Below are positions 18,412 through 27,057 of a DNA stretch of 64,000 nucleotides, piece after piece. Each line of letters opens with the position of its first letter. Within the stretch, counting starts at the first letter, position 1. A program made the position numbers and the translations under genes. The notes below the pieces were generated by a model. The model was not told the origin of the DNA. It searched no databases and saw nothing but the letters and a program-made list of their open reading frames with translations. Origin of the DNA: Yeosuana sp043876835 (GTDB lineage: Bacteria > Bacteroidota > Bacteroidia > Flavobacteriales > Flavobacteriaceae); contig NZ_JBAWJZ010000004.1 of NCBI RefSeq assembly GCF_043876835.1, positions 1-64,000 of the forward strand, read 5' to 3'.

Positions 18412-19812
18412 ATGAATACTAAATATATTGACCTTATTAGCCAAACTTTTGACTTTCCACAAGAAGAATTTAAGTTGGAAGACAGAAATCTACAATTTCA
18501 TGATATTAATTTAATGGAATTAGTAGAAACCTATGGGTCGCCATTGAAATTTACTTACTTGCCACAAATTTCAAACAACATTAATAGAGCAAAGGGATGG
18601 TTTGAAAAAGCAATTAAGCATAATAAATATAAAGGTAAATACAACTATTGCTATTGCACCAAAAGTTCGCATTTTAAGCACGTTTTAAATGAAGCGTTAA
18701 AAAATGATATTCATATTGAAACATCTTCGGCATTTGATATTGATATTGTTGAGAATCTAAAAAAAGAAGGTAAAATAACCGATAAAACCTATGTGATAAG
18801 TAATGGATTTAAACGCGCACAATACATTTCAAATATTGCTCGTTTAATTAACAATGGACATAAAAACTGCATTCCTATAATTGATAATTACGAAGAAATT
18901 GACTTATTATCTGAAGAAATCAATGGAAAGTTTAATATCGGGATTAGAATAGCTTCTGAAGAAGAACCAAAATTTGAATTCTATACTTCAAGATTAGGAA
19001 TTGGTTATAAAAACATCGTGCCATTTTACAATAAACAAGTGAGAGATAATAAAAAAGTGAAATTAAAAATGCTTCACTTTTTTATTAATACAGGTATTAG
19101 AGATAATGCCTATTATTGGAATGAATTATCAAAATGTTTAAAAGTATATACCAGTTTAAAACATATTTGCCCATCACTTGATAGTTTGAATATTGGTGGA
19201 GGATTTCCTATTAAAAACTCATTGGCATTCGATTTTGACTATGAATATATGGTTGATGAAATCATTAATCAAATAAAACTGGCATGTGATGCAGAAGAAG
19301 TACCAGTTCCAAATATATTTACAGAATTTGGAAGCTTTACAGTTGGCGAAAGTGGTGGTGCTATTTATGAAGTTTTATATCAAAAGCAACAAAATGATAG
19401 AGAAAAGTGGAATATGATCAACTCATCTTTCATAACAACGTTGCCAGATACTTGGGCAATAAATAAGCGTTTTGTAATGCTGCCAATTAATAGGTGGAAT
19501 GACAGTTATGAGCGTGTATTATTAGGTGGCTTAACTTGTGATAGTGACGATTATTACAATAGCGAACAACACATGAATGCTATATATTTGCCAAAATACA
19601 ATAGAGAAAAACCTTTGTATATTGGCTTTTTTAATACAGGAGCTTATCAAGAAACTATTGGAGGATTTGGTGGATTACAACACTGTTTAATACCATCGCC
19701 AAAACATATTTTAATTGATAAAGATGAAGATGGAAATATTACAACTGAACTATTTAGTGAACAACAAAAAAGTGAAGACTTACTTAAAATATTAGGTTAT
19801 AATGAACAATAA
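18412..19812 (+). CDS. speA: Biosynthetic arginine decarboxylase
   Basis: 466 residues, PLP-dependent fold-type III decarboxylase that converts arginine to agmatine in the cytosol. The PLP lysine is in YCTKSSHF (near residue 84). The glycine-rich phosphate loop is NIGGGFPI, and the C-terminal active-site Cys is in GGLTCDSDDYY. It is shorter than E. coli SpeA (about 630) but matches the short flavobacterial type. The stop overlaps the next gene by 11 bp. All key motifs are intact, in contrast to the agmatinase homologue downstream. Confidence 0.93.
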   Translation: MNTKYIDLISQTFDFPQEEFKLEDRNLQFHDINLMELVETYGSPLKFTYLPQISNNINRAKGWFEKAIKHNKYKGKYNYCYCTKSSHFKHVLNEALKNDIHIETSSAFDIDIVENLKKEGKITDKTYVISNGFKRAQYISNIARLINNGHKNCIPIIDNYEEIDLLSEEINGKFNIGIRIASEEEPKFEFYTSRLGIGYKNIVPFYNKQVRDNKKVKLKMLHFFINTGIRDNAYYWNELSKCLKVYTSLKHICPSLDSLNIGGGFPIKNSLAFDFDYEYMVDEIINQIKLACDAEEVPVPNIFTEFGSFTVGESGGAIYEVLYQKQQNDREKWNMINSSFITTLPDTWAINKRFVMLPINRWNDSYERVLLGGLTCDSDDYYNSEQHMNAIYLPKYNREKPLYIGFFNTGAYQETIGGFGGLQHCLIPSPKHILIDKDEDGNITTELFSEQQKSEDLLKILGYNEQ

Positions 19813-20728
19813 AACGTATGCAGGGATTCCTGAGGAATTTTCTAAGGTAGAACAAGCAAAAATTGTACTCATTCCTGTTCCTTATAATGGAACTGGCAAC
19901 ACAGAAAAAGGACCAGAAGCTTTTTTAAGAGCATCAGAAAATATAAACCTTTATGATATTGAAACTGATACAGAAGTGTTTCAACAAGGTGTTTATTTAG
20001 CAGAAACAATTTCAGAAAATACTTCTGCTGAAGCTATGGTAAATGCAGTGCATCAGTTAACAAAAAAATACATTAAAAAAAATAAATTTGTAACACTTAT
20101 AGGTGGAGACCATTCTATATCTATTGGAGCAATTCGCGCCTTTAATGAATGTTTTGACAGTTTATCTGTTCTGCAATTAGATGCCCATACAAATTTGTTA
20201 AAAACGTATCAAGGCTCATCGTTTCACAAAAATTGCGCACTTTATGAGGCCAGTCAAACCACTAATTTGATTCAGGTTGGAATACGTTCTATGAGCGCTA
20301 AAGAAAAAACTGTAATTGATTCAGAAAAAGTTTATTTTGCTCATGAAATGGCAGTTGATGATTCTTGGATGGACTCAGCTATTGATCAAATGACTGGTAA
20401 TGTATTTGTTACTCTTGATTTATCAGCAATAGATATTTCTATTATGACATCTGTTACAAATCCAGAACCAGGAGGATTATTTTGGTATGAAACCTTAGAG
20501 TTTTTAAACAAATTAATTCAAGATAAAAATATTGTTGGCTTGGCTCTTGTTGGATTATCTCCAAATGAGTTAAATGCATCTTCAGCCTTTTTAGCAGCAA
20601 GATTATATTACAAAATATTAAGTTATAAGTTTGCAGAAGAGAATATTGGCGATGATTATGACAATTCATATGAAGGCTCAAACCAAAAAAATAACCTTTC
20701 AAAATTTGAAGATGACGATGAGTACTAA
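19802..20728 (+). CDS. Agmatinase/arginase-family protein with degraded metal site
   Basis: 308 residues with the ureohydrolase fold and an extra acidic C-terminal tail (about 280-308). An active agmatinase needs two Mn ions held by GGDHS, DAHxD and a DxDxxDP motif. GGDHS is intact and D127 and H129 remain, but the third ligand of DAHTD is N131, the second Asp of the DxD motif is S208 (DLSAID), and the Glu expected in the VELCPN-type segment is Gly251 (LVGLSPN). The catalytic His region reads FHKNCA, so the active His may also be displaced. The frame is intact and overlaps both neighbours. Likely a pseudoenzyme or an enzyme with a changed reaction; putrescine formation from agmatine by this protein is doubtful. 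Confidence 0.87.
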   Translation: MNNKTYAGIPEEFSKVEQAKIVLIPVPYNGTGNTEKGPEAFLRASENINLYDIETDTEVFQQGVYLAETISENTSAEAMVNAVHQLTKKYIKKNKFVTLIGGDHSISIGAIRAFNECFDSLSVLQLDAHTNLLKTYQGSSFHKNCALYEASQTTNLIQVGIRSMSAKEKTVIDSEKVYFAHEMAVDDSWMDSAIDQMTGNVFVTLDLSAIDISIMTSVTNPEPGGLFWYETLEFLNKLIQDKNIVGLALVGLSPNELNASSAFLAARLYYKILSYKFAEENIGDDYDNSYEGSNQKNNLSKFEDDDEY

Positions 20729-21695
20729 AGGACCGATTTCACAGTTTATAGAAAAAAACTATTTACACTTTAATTCTGCAGCTTTAGTTGATGCTGCCAA
20801 AGGATATGAAACGCATTTGTTGGAAGGTGGAAAAATGATGGTAACTTTAGCTGGTGCTATGAGTACTGCTGAGTTAGGAAAGTCGTTAGCCGAAATGATT
20901 CGTCAAGATAAAATTCATATCATATCTTGTACTGGTGCCAATCTTGAAGAAGACATTATGAATTTAGTAGCGCACAATTCATATAAACGTGTGCCTAATT
21001 ACCGTGATTTATCACCACAAGAAGAATGGGATTTATTGGAAAATCATTACAACAGAGTTACAGATACTTGTATTCCAGAAGAAGAAGCGTTTAGAAGACT
21101 ACAATCACATTTATACGATATATGGAATAAAGCTGATAAAGCAGGAGAGCGCTATTTTCCACATGAATTTATGTATCAAATGTTAAATTCTGGAGTTTTA
21201 GAACAATATTATGAGATTGATCCAAAAGATTCTTGGATGATTGCTGCTGCCGAAAAAAACTTGCCAATAGTAGTTCCAGGATGGGAAGACAGTACTATGG
21301 GAAACATTTTTGCGTCTTACTGCATTAAAGGGGAATTTAAACCAACAACAACTAAAGGCGGTATAGAATACATGATGTGGTTAGCAGATTGGTATCCAAA
21401 AAATTCAGCAGGAAAAGGTGTTGGCTTCTTCCAGATAGGTGGTGGTATAGCAGGAGATTTCCCCATATGTGTTGTACCAATGCTTTATCAGGATATGGAA
21501 ATGCACGACATTCCTTTTTGGAGTTATTTTTGCCAGATAAGCGATTCCACAACAAGTTATGGGTCGTATTCTGGAGCCGTTCCAAATGAAAAAATAACTT
21601 GGGGAAAATTAGATATTAATACACCAAAATTTATTATAGAAAGTGACGCAACTATAGTTGCTCCACTTATTTTTGCCTACCTATTAGATATGTAA
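20712..21695 (+). CDS. Deoxyhypusine-synthase-like enzyme (probable homospermidine or related polyamine synthase)
   Basis: 327 residues from ATG 20712 (an ATG at 20718 is equally possible); an earlier in-frame ATG would overlap speB too far. The NAD-binding segments (TLAGAMSTAELG, SCTGANLEED) and the catalytic Lys in ITWGKLDIN, equivalent to the SWGK lysine of eukaryotic deoxyhypusine synthase, are present. Bacteria lack hypusine, and related bacterial enzymes make homospermidine by NAD-dependent aminobutyl transfer; flavobacteria are known to contain homospermidine. Its coupling to speA supports a polyamine role. The true donor and acceptor (putrescine or agmatine) are unknown. Confidence 0.88.
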   Translation: MTMSTKGPISQFIEKNYLHFNSAALVDAAKGYETHLLEGGKMMVTLAGAMSTAELGKSLAEMIRQDKIHIISCTGANLEEDIMNLVAHNSYKRVPNYRDLSPQEEWDLLENHYNRVTDTCIPEEEAFRRLQSHLYDIWNKADKAGERYFPHEFMYQMLNSGVLEQYYEIDPKDSWMIAAAEKNLPIVVPGWEDSTMGNIFASYCIKGEFKPTTTKGGIEYMMWLADWYPKNSAGKGVGFFQIGGGIAGDFPICVVPMLYQDMEMHDIPFWSYFCQISDSTTSYGSYSGAVPNEKITWGKLDINTPKFIIESDATIVAPLIFAYLLDM

Positions 21696-21697
21696 TT

Positions 21698-22027
21698 ATG
21701 AATAAGAAAGACAATCGAAAAAGAGTCATTGTAGACTTTAAAAAGCTAACTCCAGAAATTCTGGGACTATTAGTAGAGAAATTTCCTGAAGGGTACGATG
21801 AAGAAGATATCATTACTTTCAGAAATGCTAAAAATGAGTTGGTTGAAGCTGTTGAAGTAAATACAGAAGACACTAAATACCTCATAAAAGTAAGCACCAA
21901 ATTGGTGAAAACTATGGAAAATTATGATGAGGATGATTATGAGGATTTTGACAGTAATGATCCAGATGCAATTCAAGATCCTGATATAGAAATTGATGAA
22001 GAATCTGAAGAAATGGATTTAGATTAA
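21698..22027 (+). CDS. Small acidic protein, conserved in flavobacteria, function unknown
   Basis: 109 residues, cytosolic. The N-terminal two thirds look folded (basic start, then DFKKLTPEILGLLVEKFPEGYDEEDI). The last 35 residues are almost entirely Asp/Glu, a disordered acidic tail. It starts 2 bp after the polyamine-synthase stop, so it is co-transcribed. I do not recognise a defined domain. Confidence 0.75.
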   Translation: MNKKDNRKRVIVDFKKLTPEILGLLVEKFPEGYDEEDIITFRNAKNELVEAVEVNTEDTKYLIKVSTKLVKTMENYDEDDYEDFDSNDPDAIQDPDIEIDEESEEMDLD

Positions 22028-22042
22028 TTATTATTTTTTGAA

Positions 22043-22273
22043 ATGATTGAGGCTGTTTTTATGTCTTACAAAGACGGATATTTTAAGTTTTTGTTTGAAA
22101 GTGGAGAAGAAATGGTTTTTGAAGAAGTGCATCCTAGAGCACTTAAGCAATTTGATTTAAAAAACGATAAAAGTTTAATTGGTAAATCATTTAGAGTATC
22201 TTTTATTGAAGTTATTGAAGATTCTGATGAAGATTTTGTAATTTACAGAATAGAAAGTTTAAAACCACTTTAA
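22043..22273 (+). CDS. Small hypothetical protein related to the secreted protein at 22881
   Basis: 76 residues, cytosolic, mostly beta strands by pattern. The order of conserved positions (IEAV, DGYFKF, acidic middle, D-LIGKSFRVSF, RIESL) matches the mature part of the secreted protein encoded at 22881-23243. The two are probably a small beta-barrel family in cytosolic and exported versions. It lies 15 bp after the acidic protein in the same run of genes. Function unknown. Confidence 0.7.
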   Translation: MIEAVFMSYKDGYFKFLFESGEEMVFEEVHPRALKQFDLKNDKSLIGKSFRVSFIEVIEDSDEDFVIYRIESLKPL

Positions 22274-22282
22274 TCACATTAT

Positions 22283-22699
22283 ATGAATTCGCCATTTCAC
22301 ATGTCATTGCCATGTTTTAGCGTAAAAGGGACAAAAAGCTTTTATGTTGATTGCATTGGAGCTACTTATGGTAGGAATACTCAAAACTGGATAGATGTAA
22401 ATTTATTTGGACATCAAATAACATTTATTAAGGCTAAAAAATTCAATTTCAATAATCCTAACTATATTTTCGAAGGGAAGATATTGCCTTCTTTTCATTT
22501 TGGGGTTATTGTAGATTTTGATACTTGGAAAAAAGTGTATGCTAAAGTTCAAGGATTAGAATTAGAATTGGTAACAGATTCTGTTTATTTAAAAGATCAA
22601 TTAGGAGAACATCAGTCTTTTTTTGTTAAAGATCCTAATGGTTATATGCTGGAATTTAAAACATTCAAAGAATCAATAGATATTTTTAAAGCAACATAG
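22283..22699 (+). CDS. VOC-superfamily (glyoxalase/bleomycin-resistance-like) protein
   Basis: 138 residues, cytosolic. The pattern fits the vicinal oxygen chelate fold: SLPCFSVKGTKSFYVDCIGATYGR at the N-terminal half, then HFGVIVDFDTWKKVY and a C-terminal FVKDPNGYMLEFK with the metal-ligand Glu. His and Glu metal ligands are visible (HQITF, HFGV, EFK). Related proteins act on small substrates or bind antibiotics; the substrate here cannot be stated. Confidence 0.85.
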   Translation: MNSPFHMSLPCFSVKGTKSFYVDCIGATYGRNTQNWIDVNLFGHQITFIKAKKFNFNNPNYIFEGKILPSFHFGVIVDFDTWKKVYAKVQGLELELVTDSVYLKDQLGEHQSFFVKDPNGYMLEFKTFKESIDIFKAT

Positions 22700-22880
22700 G
22701 TTACTAGCATTACCACATGTAAAATCATAAAGAGTTTTACTAAAAGTATTTTCAGACTTGAGGTGGCAAATTTCTGAAGAAATCTCACAATTTTATTTAA
22801 CTTTTTACAAGCATTAAACTATTATTTCTAAATACAGTTTATTGGTTGTGATTGCTTGTAAAGCAAATAATAGTAAAACC

Positions 22881-23243
22881 ATGAAAACAATATATTTGGT
22901 AATTGTTGCTTTTTTAGTAACTCCCCTTTTTTCATTCACATCGTTAAAAATAAATGAACCTATTTTAGCAAATCAAGATATAACTATTGTTGAAGCTGTA
23001 TATGATGGTCATGAAGATTATGGCTATATTTTTATTGCAAAACATAGCGATGACGAAGAATATACATTAACCTTTCAAAAGGTTGATGAAGCTGTATCTG
23101 TTGAATTCGATTTAGATTCAGACGCATTAATTGGAACAAAATTTAGAATTACTTATAGAACTAAAACCATTGTTACTAAAGATGCCGATGGTTATGAAGA
23201 TGAAACCATTGTCAATACCATTACAAAACTCGAAAAGCTTTAA
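22881..23243 (+). CDS. Secreted small beta-rich protein, paralogue of the 76-residue protein
   Basis: The ATG at 22881 gives 120 residues beginning MKTIYLVIVAFLV, a signal peptide; an upstream start at 22842 would add an unlikely leader. The mature part carries VEAVYDGHEDYGYIFIA, LIGTKFRITYRT and NTITKLEKL, which align with the cytosolic protein at 22043-22273. The 181 bp upstream contain no recognised element. It ends at a hairpin shared with the convergent glycosyltransferase gene. Function unknown. Confidence 0.7.
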   Translation: MKTIYLVIVAFLVTPLFSFTSLKINEPILANQDITIVEAVYDGHEDYGYIFIAKHSDDEEYTLTFQKVDEAVSVEFDLDSDALIGTKFRITYRTKTIVTKDADGYEDETIVNTITKLEKL

Positions 23244-23291
23244 AAGTTTAAAACAATTAAACTTTAGGCTGCCATTTTGGTGGCCTTTTTT
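23243..23291 (+). terminator. Terminator hairpins between convergent genes
   Basis: AAAGTTTAA (23243-23251) pairs perfectly with TTAAACTTT (23257-23265) around a 5-nt loop and could stop transcription from both sides. Directly after it GGCTGCC (23267-23273) pairs with GGTGGCC (23279-23285) with two GU pairs and is followed by six T, an intrinsic terminator for the + strand. The second stem lies within the 3' end of the - strand gene. Confidence 0.6.
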
Positions 23292-24592
23292 ACGAAAACT
23301 TCCCAAATAAAAACACTATAAATTATTAAATATTCCAACCCAATTATATACAGGTTTTCAGTATTATTTGAGTTAGTGTAGGCTAAATAGCTCAATATAC
23401 CAACAAAACTCCATACCAAAGGAAATTTATATTTAGTGAATATACTTAAAATTAAAAGCGTTGCAACATACCAAGGATGTACAGTTGTTGCCGTAAAATA
23501 ATAAAAAGCCAACACAAATAGTAAAGCGGAAATTAACTCAACTGTAGATTTGTTTTTTCTAAAAAAAGTGATAATCAACACAAGTAAGATTACTAATATG
23601 GGGATGAACTTACCAATAATGGCAATTTCATTATAGCCTCTAAAAGTATAACCTATGGATCTAGCAATATAATACAAGCTTGCATTGAATTCAAAACGTT
23701 GAAACCACAATCCAACGGTTTCAAAATAGTTCATTATAAATTCATTGGTAATAAATGGAACAAATGATATAAGAGTGATAAAGCCAATTATAGTGTAAAA
23801 TCCCAAGCTTTTTTTCCAACTTAATTTTTGAAACAAAACCGGTAAAAAGATTAGGGGAATTAGTTTAACTGAAATGGAGCAAGCAAAAACAATAGCTGAA
23901 AAATGCCATTTTCCAATATGAAGCAGATATAAACTCCAAACTAAAAAGAAAATCATAACGCTCTCAAAATGAAGATTTCCTGTGAGCTCAATTATTATAA
24001 ATGGATTGAGTATATACCAAAAAATAGTATTAACTGGAATATTTAATTTTTCAAGTAGTTTTTTTCCAAAATACAGTGTTCCAAAATCTGCTGAAATGAT
24101 AATTAGTCGCATTACAATTACAGAACCTAAAATGCTTTTACCAGCAAATAAGCCCGCAATAACAAAACACAATTGATTTAAAGGTGGATAATTTGTAAAA
24201 TGACTTCCATTTAAAATGCCCATACCATTATATAGTTCTTGAGCTTGTTGTATGGGATAAATATGATTTAGTATAAAGGATTCTGGTGTGGATAAATACG
24301 GATTGAAACCTTGAAGAATCATTCTTCCATCCCAAATAAATCTATAAAAGTCTTGTGATAAATTAGGTGTTGCAAATAAAAATAGAACTCTAAAACTAAA
24401 GGCTAAAATTGCTAAAAATGTAAAGTTCTCTTTATTTATTTGAATGAGTTTATAAAACATAACAAATAAAGCCACATAAAGTGAAATTAGTTTTATATAA
24501 TCATTTCGGTTTAAATCATAGGCAAAACTTAAATAGAATAGACTGGTTAATAAAATAAAAATTAAAGACGATTTATATTGTTTTAATAACAA
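23264..24592 (-). CDS. Multi-pass membrane glycosyltransferase (mannosyltransferase/GT87-like, GT-C fold)
   Basis: 442 residues with about ten to eleven hydrophobic segments. The first luminal loop holds DGRMILQGFNPYL, the pattern of polyprenyl-phosphate-sugar-dependent GT-C transferases (GPI-mannosyltransferase or GT87 type), and a later loop has TVHPWYVATLL. It would transfer a sugar from a lipid-linked donor on the periplasmic face. The start is a TTG: an in-frame stop lies four codons upstream and no ATG is found before residue 45, inside the first membrane segments. A DPM1-like gene a few kb away on the same strand could supply the donor. The acceptor is unknown. Confidence 0.78.
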   Translation of the reverse strand: MLLKQYKSSLIFILLTSLFYLSFAYDLNRNDYIKLISLYVALFVMFYKLIQINKENFTFLAILAFSFRVLFLFATPNLSQDFYRFIWDGRMILQGFNPYLSTPESFILNHIYPIQQAQELYNGMGILNGSHFTNYPPLNQLCFVIAGLFAGKSILGSVIVMRLIIISADFGTLYFGKKLLEKLNIPVNTIFWYILNPFIIIELTGNLHFESVMIFFLVWSLYLLHIGKWHFSAIVFACSISVKLIPLIFLPVLFQKLSWKKSLGFYTIIGFITLISFVPFITNEFIMNYFETVGLWFQRFEFNASLYYIARSIGYTFRGYNEIAIIGKFIPILVILLVLIITFFRKNKSTVELISALLFVLAFYYFTATTVHPWYVATLLILSIFTKYKFPLVWSFVGILSYLAYTNSNNTENLYIIGLEYLIIYSVFIWEVFVKKATKMAA

Positions 24593-24624
24593 AAGTTCAA
24601 GTATTTATTAAATTAAATATTTTA

Positions 24625-25737
24625 TTAATCTACCCATTCAGCGATAAAAAGGTTAGTGTCTCTTCCACCTCCATTATTTCTGTTAGATGAAAATGCTAAG
24701 TATTTACCATCGTTTGAAAACACAGGAAAAGCATCAAAAGTTTCACTATGAGTTACACGCTCTAAATTTTTTCCATCAAGATCAATCATATATAAGTTAA
24801 ATGGAAAACCTCTTTCAGCTTCAAAATTTGATGAAAATAATATTTTTTTACCCGATGGATGGAAAAACGGACTCCAATTAGCGTTACCTAAATTTGTTAA
24901 TTGCCGCATATCACTTCCATCAGCATTACAGATGTATAATTCCATTTCGGTTGGTTCTACCAAACCATTTGCTAAAAGTTCCTTATATGCTTTAATGGCT
25001 TCTTCAGTTTTTGGCCTTGATGAACGAAAAATTAATTTACTTCCGTCAGGAGAAAAGAAAGCGCCACCATCATAACCTAATTCATTGGTTATTTGTTTAA
25101 CATCACTGCCATCAATATTCATGGTGTAAAGTTCTAAATCTCCACTACGTGTTGAAGTAAATACAATTTTATCGCCTTTTGGAGAAACGGTTGCTTCAGC
25201 ATCATAACCAGTCTCATTGGTAAGTTGATCAGTTATATTTCCATCAAGATCTGCAACAAAAATGTCAAACGAATCATAAACGGGCCAAACATATTTTCCG
25301 TTTTTTCTTAGAGGAACTTCAGGACAGTTTTCATCAACCAAATGAGTTGAAGCATACACAAAGTGTTTATTGTCTGGAAGGAAATAGGCACAAGTTGTAC
25401 GCCCTTTTCCTGTACTGATCATTTTAGGTTTAGAGTCATTAAAAGTGTCTCCGTTATTGATTATAAACATTTGGTCACAATTAAGTCCCCAATTTTTATT
25501 GTTAGATTGGAAAACCAATTGTTTGTCATCAAAACTCCAATAGGCTTCAGCATTATCACCTCCAAATGTGATTTGTTTTATAGTTTTAAAATGTTTTTCT
25601 TCAGGAAAAATTAAAGAATCCTTTTTTGCTTCTATGGTAGACTCAGAAGATTTTTCTTCATTAATGTTTTGTTTGCCTTTGTCGTTTTTACAAGAAAGGA
25701 CACATAAAAAAGCTGATATAATTAAGATGAATTTCAT
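24625..25737 (-). CDS. TolB-like PD40 beta-propeller lipoprotein
   Basis: 370 residues with a lipoprotein signal (lipobox LSC, Cys about 16) and a charged linker. The rest is PD40/WD40-like propeller repeats (for example DGSKLIFRSSRP, DGKYLAFSSNRN, GDKIVFTSTRSG), as in TolB. Probably periplasmic or surface-anchored. TolB-like propellers bind partner proteins or peptides, but there is no Tol/Pal context here. It lies 32 bp upstream of the glycosyltransferase gene and is divergent from the M28 peptidase. Confidence 0.82.
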   Translation of the reverse strand: MKFILIISAFLCVLSCKNDKGKQNINEEKSSESTIEAKKDSLIFPEEKHFKTIKQITFGGDNAEAYWSFDDKQLVFQSNNKNWGLNCDQMFIINNGDTFNDSKPKMISTGKGRTTCAYFLPDNKHFVYASTHLVDENCPEVPLRKNGKYVWPVYDSFDIFVADLDGNITDQLTNETGYDAEATVSPKGDKIVFTSTRSGDLELYTMNIDGSDVKQITNELGYDGGAFFSPDGSKLIFRSSRPKTEEAIKAYKELLANGLVEPTEMELYICNADGSDMRQLTNLGNANWSPFFHPSGKKILFSSNFEAERGFPFNLYMIDLDGKNLERVTHSETFDAFPVFSNDGKYLAFSSNRNNGGGRDTNLFIAEWVD

Positions 25738-25830
25738 TTTTAAACTTATTTTTATATAAAAATAAACATTCTTGTTTATTGACTAATTAGTTATTAAACT
25801 TTTTTACAAACATTATAATAATCATATCCA

Positions 25831-27057
25831 ATGAAACCACTTTATTCTCTTTTAGTAATAGTATTATTTTTGTCGTGCAAAGAAATACAACCTCTTGAGG
25901 TCTCAATGCGAGAAGATGTTACTTTATTGGCATCTGATAGTCTTCATGGAAGACAAACAGGAACAAGTTATGAGATTTTAGCAGCTGATTATATTGCTGA
26001 AAGATTTAAAAATTTAGGATTAGAGCCTAAAGGAACAAATGGTTATTTCCAGGAATTTTCATTCAAAGATAAAAGCGATCCACATGGAAATGTTAATTAT
26101 GTGAATAAATCTGATGATAGTACCATTACTGGAACAAATGTAATCGGGTATTTAAATAACAAAGCAGAAAACACCATAGTTATTGGTGCACATTATGATC
26201 ATTTAGGAATGGGAATTGAAGGTTCATTATATAGAGGAGAAACTCCGCAAATTCATAATGGAGCAGATGATAATGCCAGTGGTGTTGCAGTCATGTTGAA
26301 TATTATTAAAGACCTGAAAAATGTAAATACTGCTAATAATTATTTATTTATTGCTTTTTCAGGTGAAGAAATGGGATTGTTAGGTTCCAATTACTATGTT
26401 AAAAACCCTACCATTGATTTAAAAAAGGTAGATTATATGCTTAATATGGACATGGTTGGGCGTTTAAATAATGAAAAAGCAATTGCAGTTCATGGCGTAG
26501 GAACATCTCCAATATTTAAACAAGTACTTTTTGCAAACAAAGGAGAGTTAAATTTAACCGAGCATGAATCTGGAGTTGGGCCAAGTGACCATACTTCTTT
26601 TTATTTGATGGATATACCAGTTTTGCACTTTTTTACAGGTCAGCATGAAGATTATCATAAGCCTTCTGATGATTCAGATAAGTTGAATTATGATGGTATG
26701 GAAACTATAACTCAGTTTATATTATCTATTATAACAGAGTTAAATGATGATGGAAAAATAGCTTTCAGAAAAACAAAAAATGAAAGTCAAGAAGTTCCTG
26801 CTTTTAAAGTTACTTTAGGAGTGGTTCCAGATTACTTATTTAATGGAAAAGGAATGAGAATTGATGGTGTAAGTGAAGATAAACCTGCACAAAAAGCAGG
26901 GATGCAAAAAGGGGACATTGTTGTTAAAATGGGAGATTATGAAATCACAGATATGATGAGTTACATGAAATCTCTAGGAAAATTTGAAAAAGGCAATACT
27001 ACTAAAGTGACTATTAAAAGAAATGAAGAAACACTTGTTTTAGATGTTACTTTTTAG
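25831..27057 (+). CDS. M28-family zinc aminopeptidase lipoprotein with C-terminal PDZ domain
   Basis: 408 residues with lipobox LFLSC (Cys about 14). The M28 catalytic domain (about 20-310) shows the zinc ligands in GAHYDHLG, HNGADDNASG (bridging Asp), FSGEEMGLLG (catalytic and binding Glu), DMVGR and GPSDHTSF. A PDZ domain covers about 330-408 (KGMRIDGVSEDKPAQKAGMQ). Likely an envelope aminopeptidase; the PDZ may recruit substrates. Its stop overlaps that of the convergent gene by 4 bp. Confidence 0.9.
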   Translation: MKPLYSLLVIVLFLSCKEIQPLEVSMREDVTLLASDSLHGRQTGTSYEILAADYIAERFKNLGLEPKGTNGYFQEFSFKDKSDPHGNVNYVNKSDDSTITGTNVIGYLNNKAENTIVIGAHYDHLGMGIEGSLYRGETPQIHNGADDNASGVAVMLNIIKDLKNVNTANNYLFIAFSGEEMGLLGSNYYVKNPTIDLKKVDYMLNMDMVGRLNNEKAIAVHGVGTSPIFKQVLFANKGELNLTEHESGVGPSDHTSFYLMDIPVLHFFTGQHEDYHKPSDDSDKLNYDGMETITQFILSIITELNDDGKIAFRKTKNESQEVPAFKVTLGVVPDYLFNGKGMRIDGVSEDKPAQKAGMQKGDIVVKMGDYEITDMMSYMKSLGKFEKGNTTKVTIKRNEETLVLDVTF

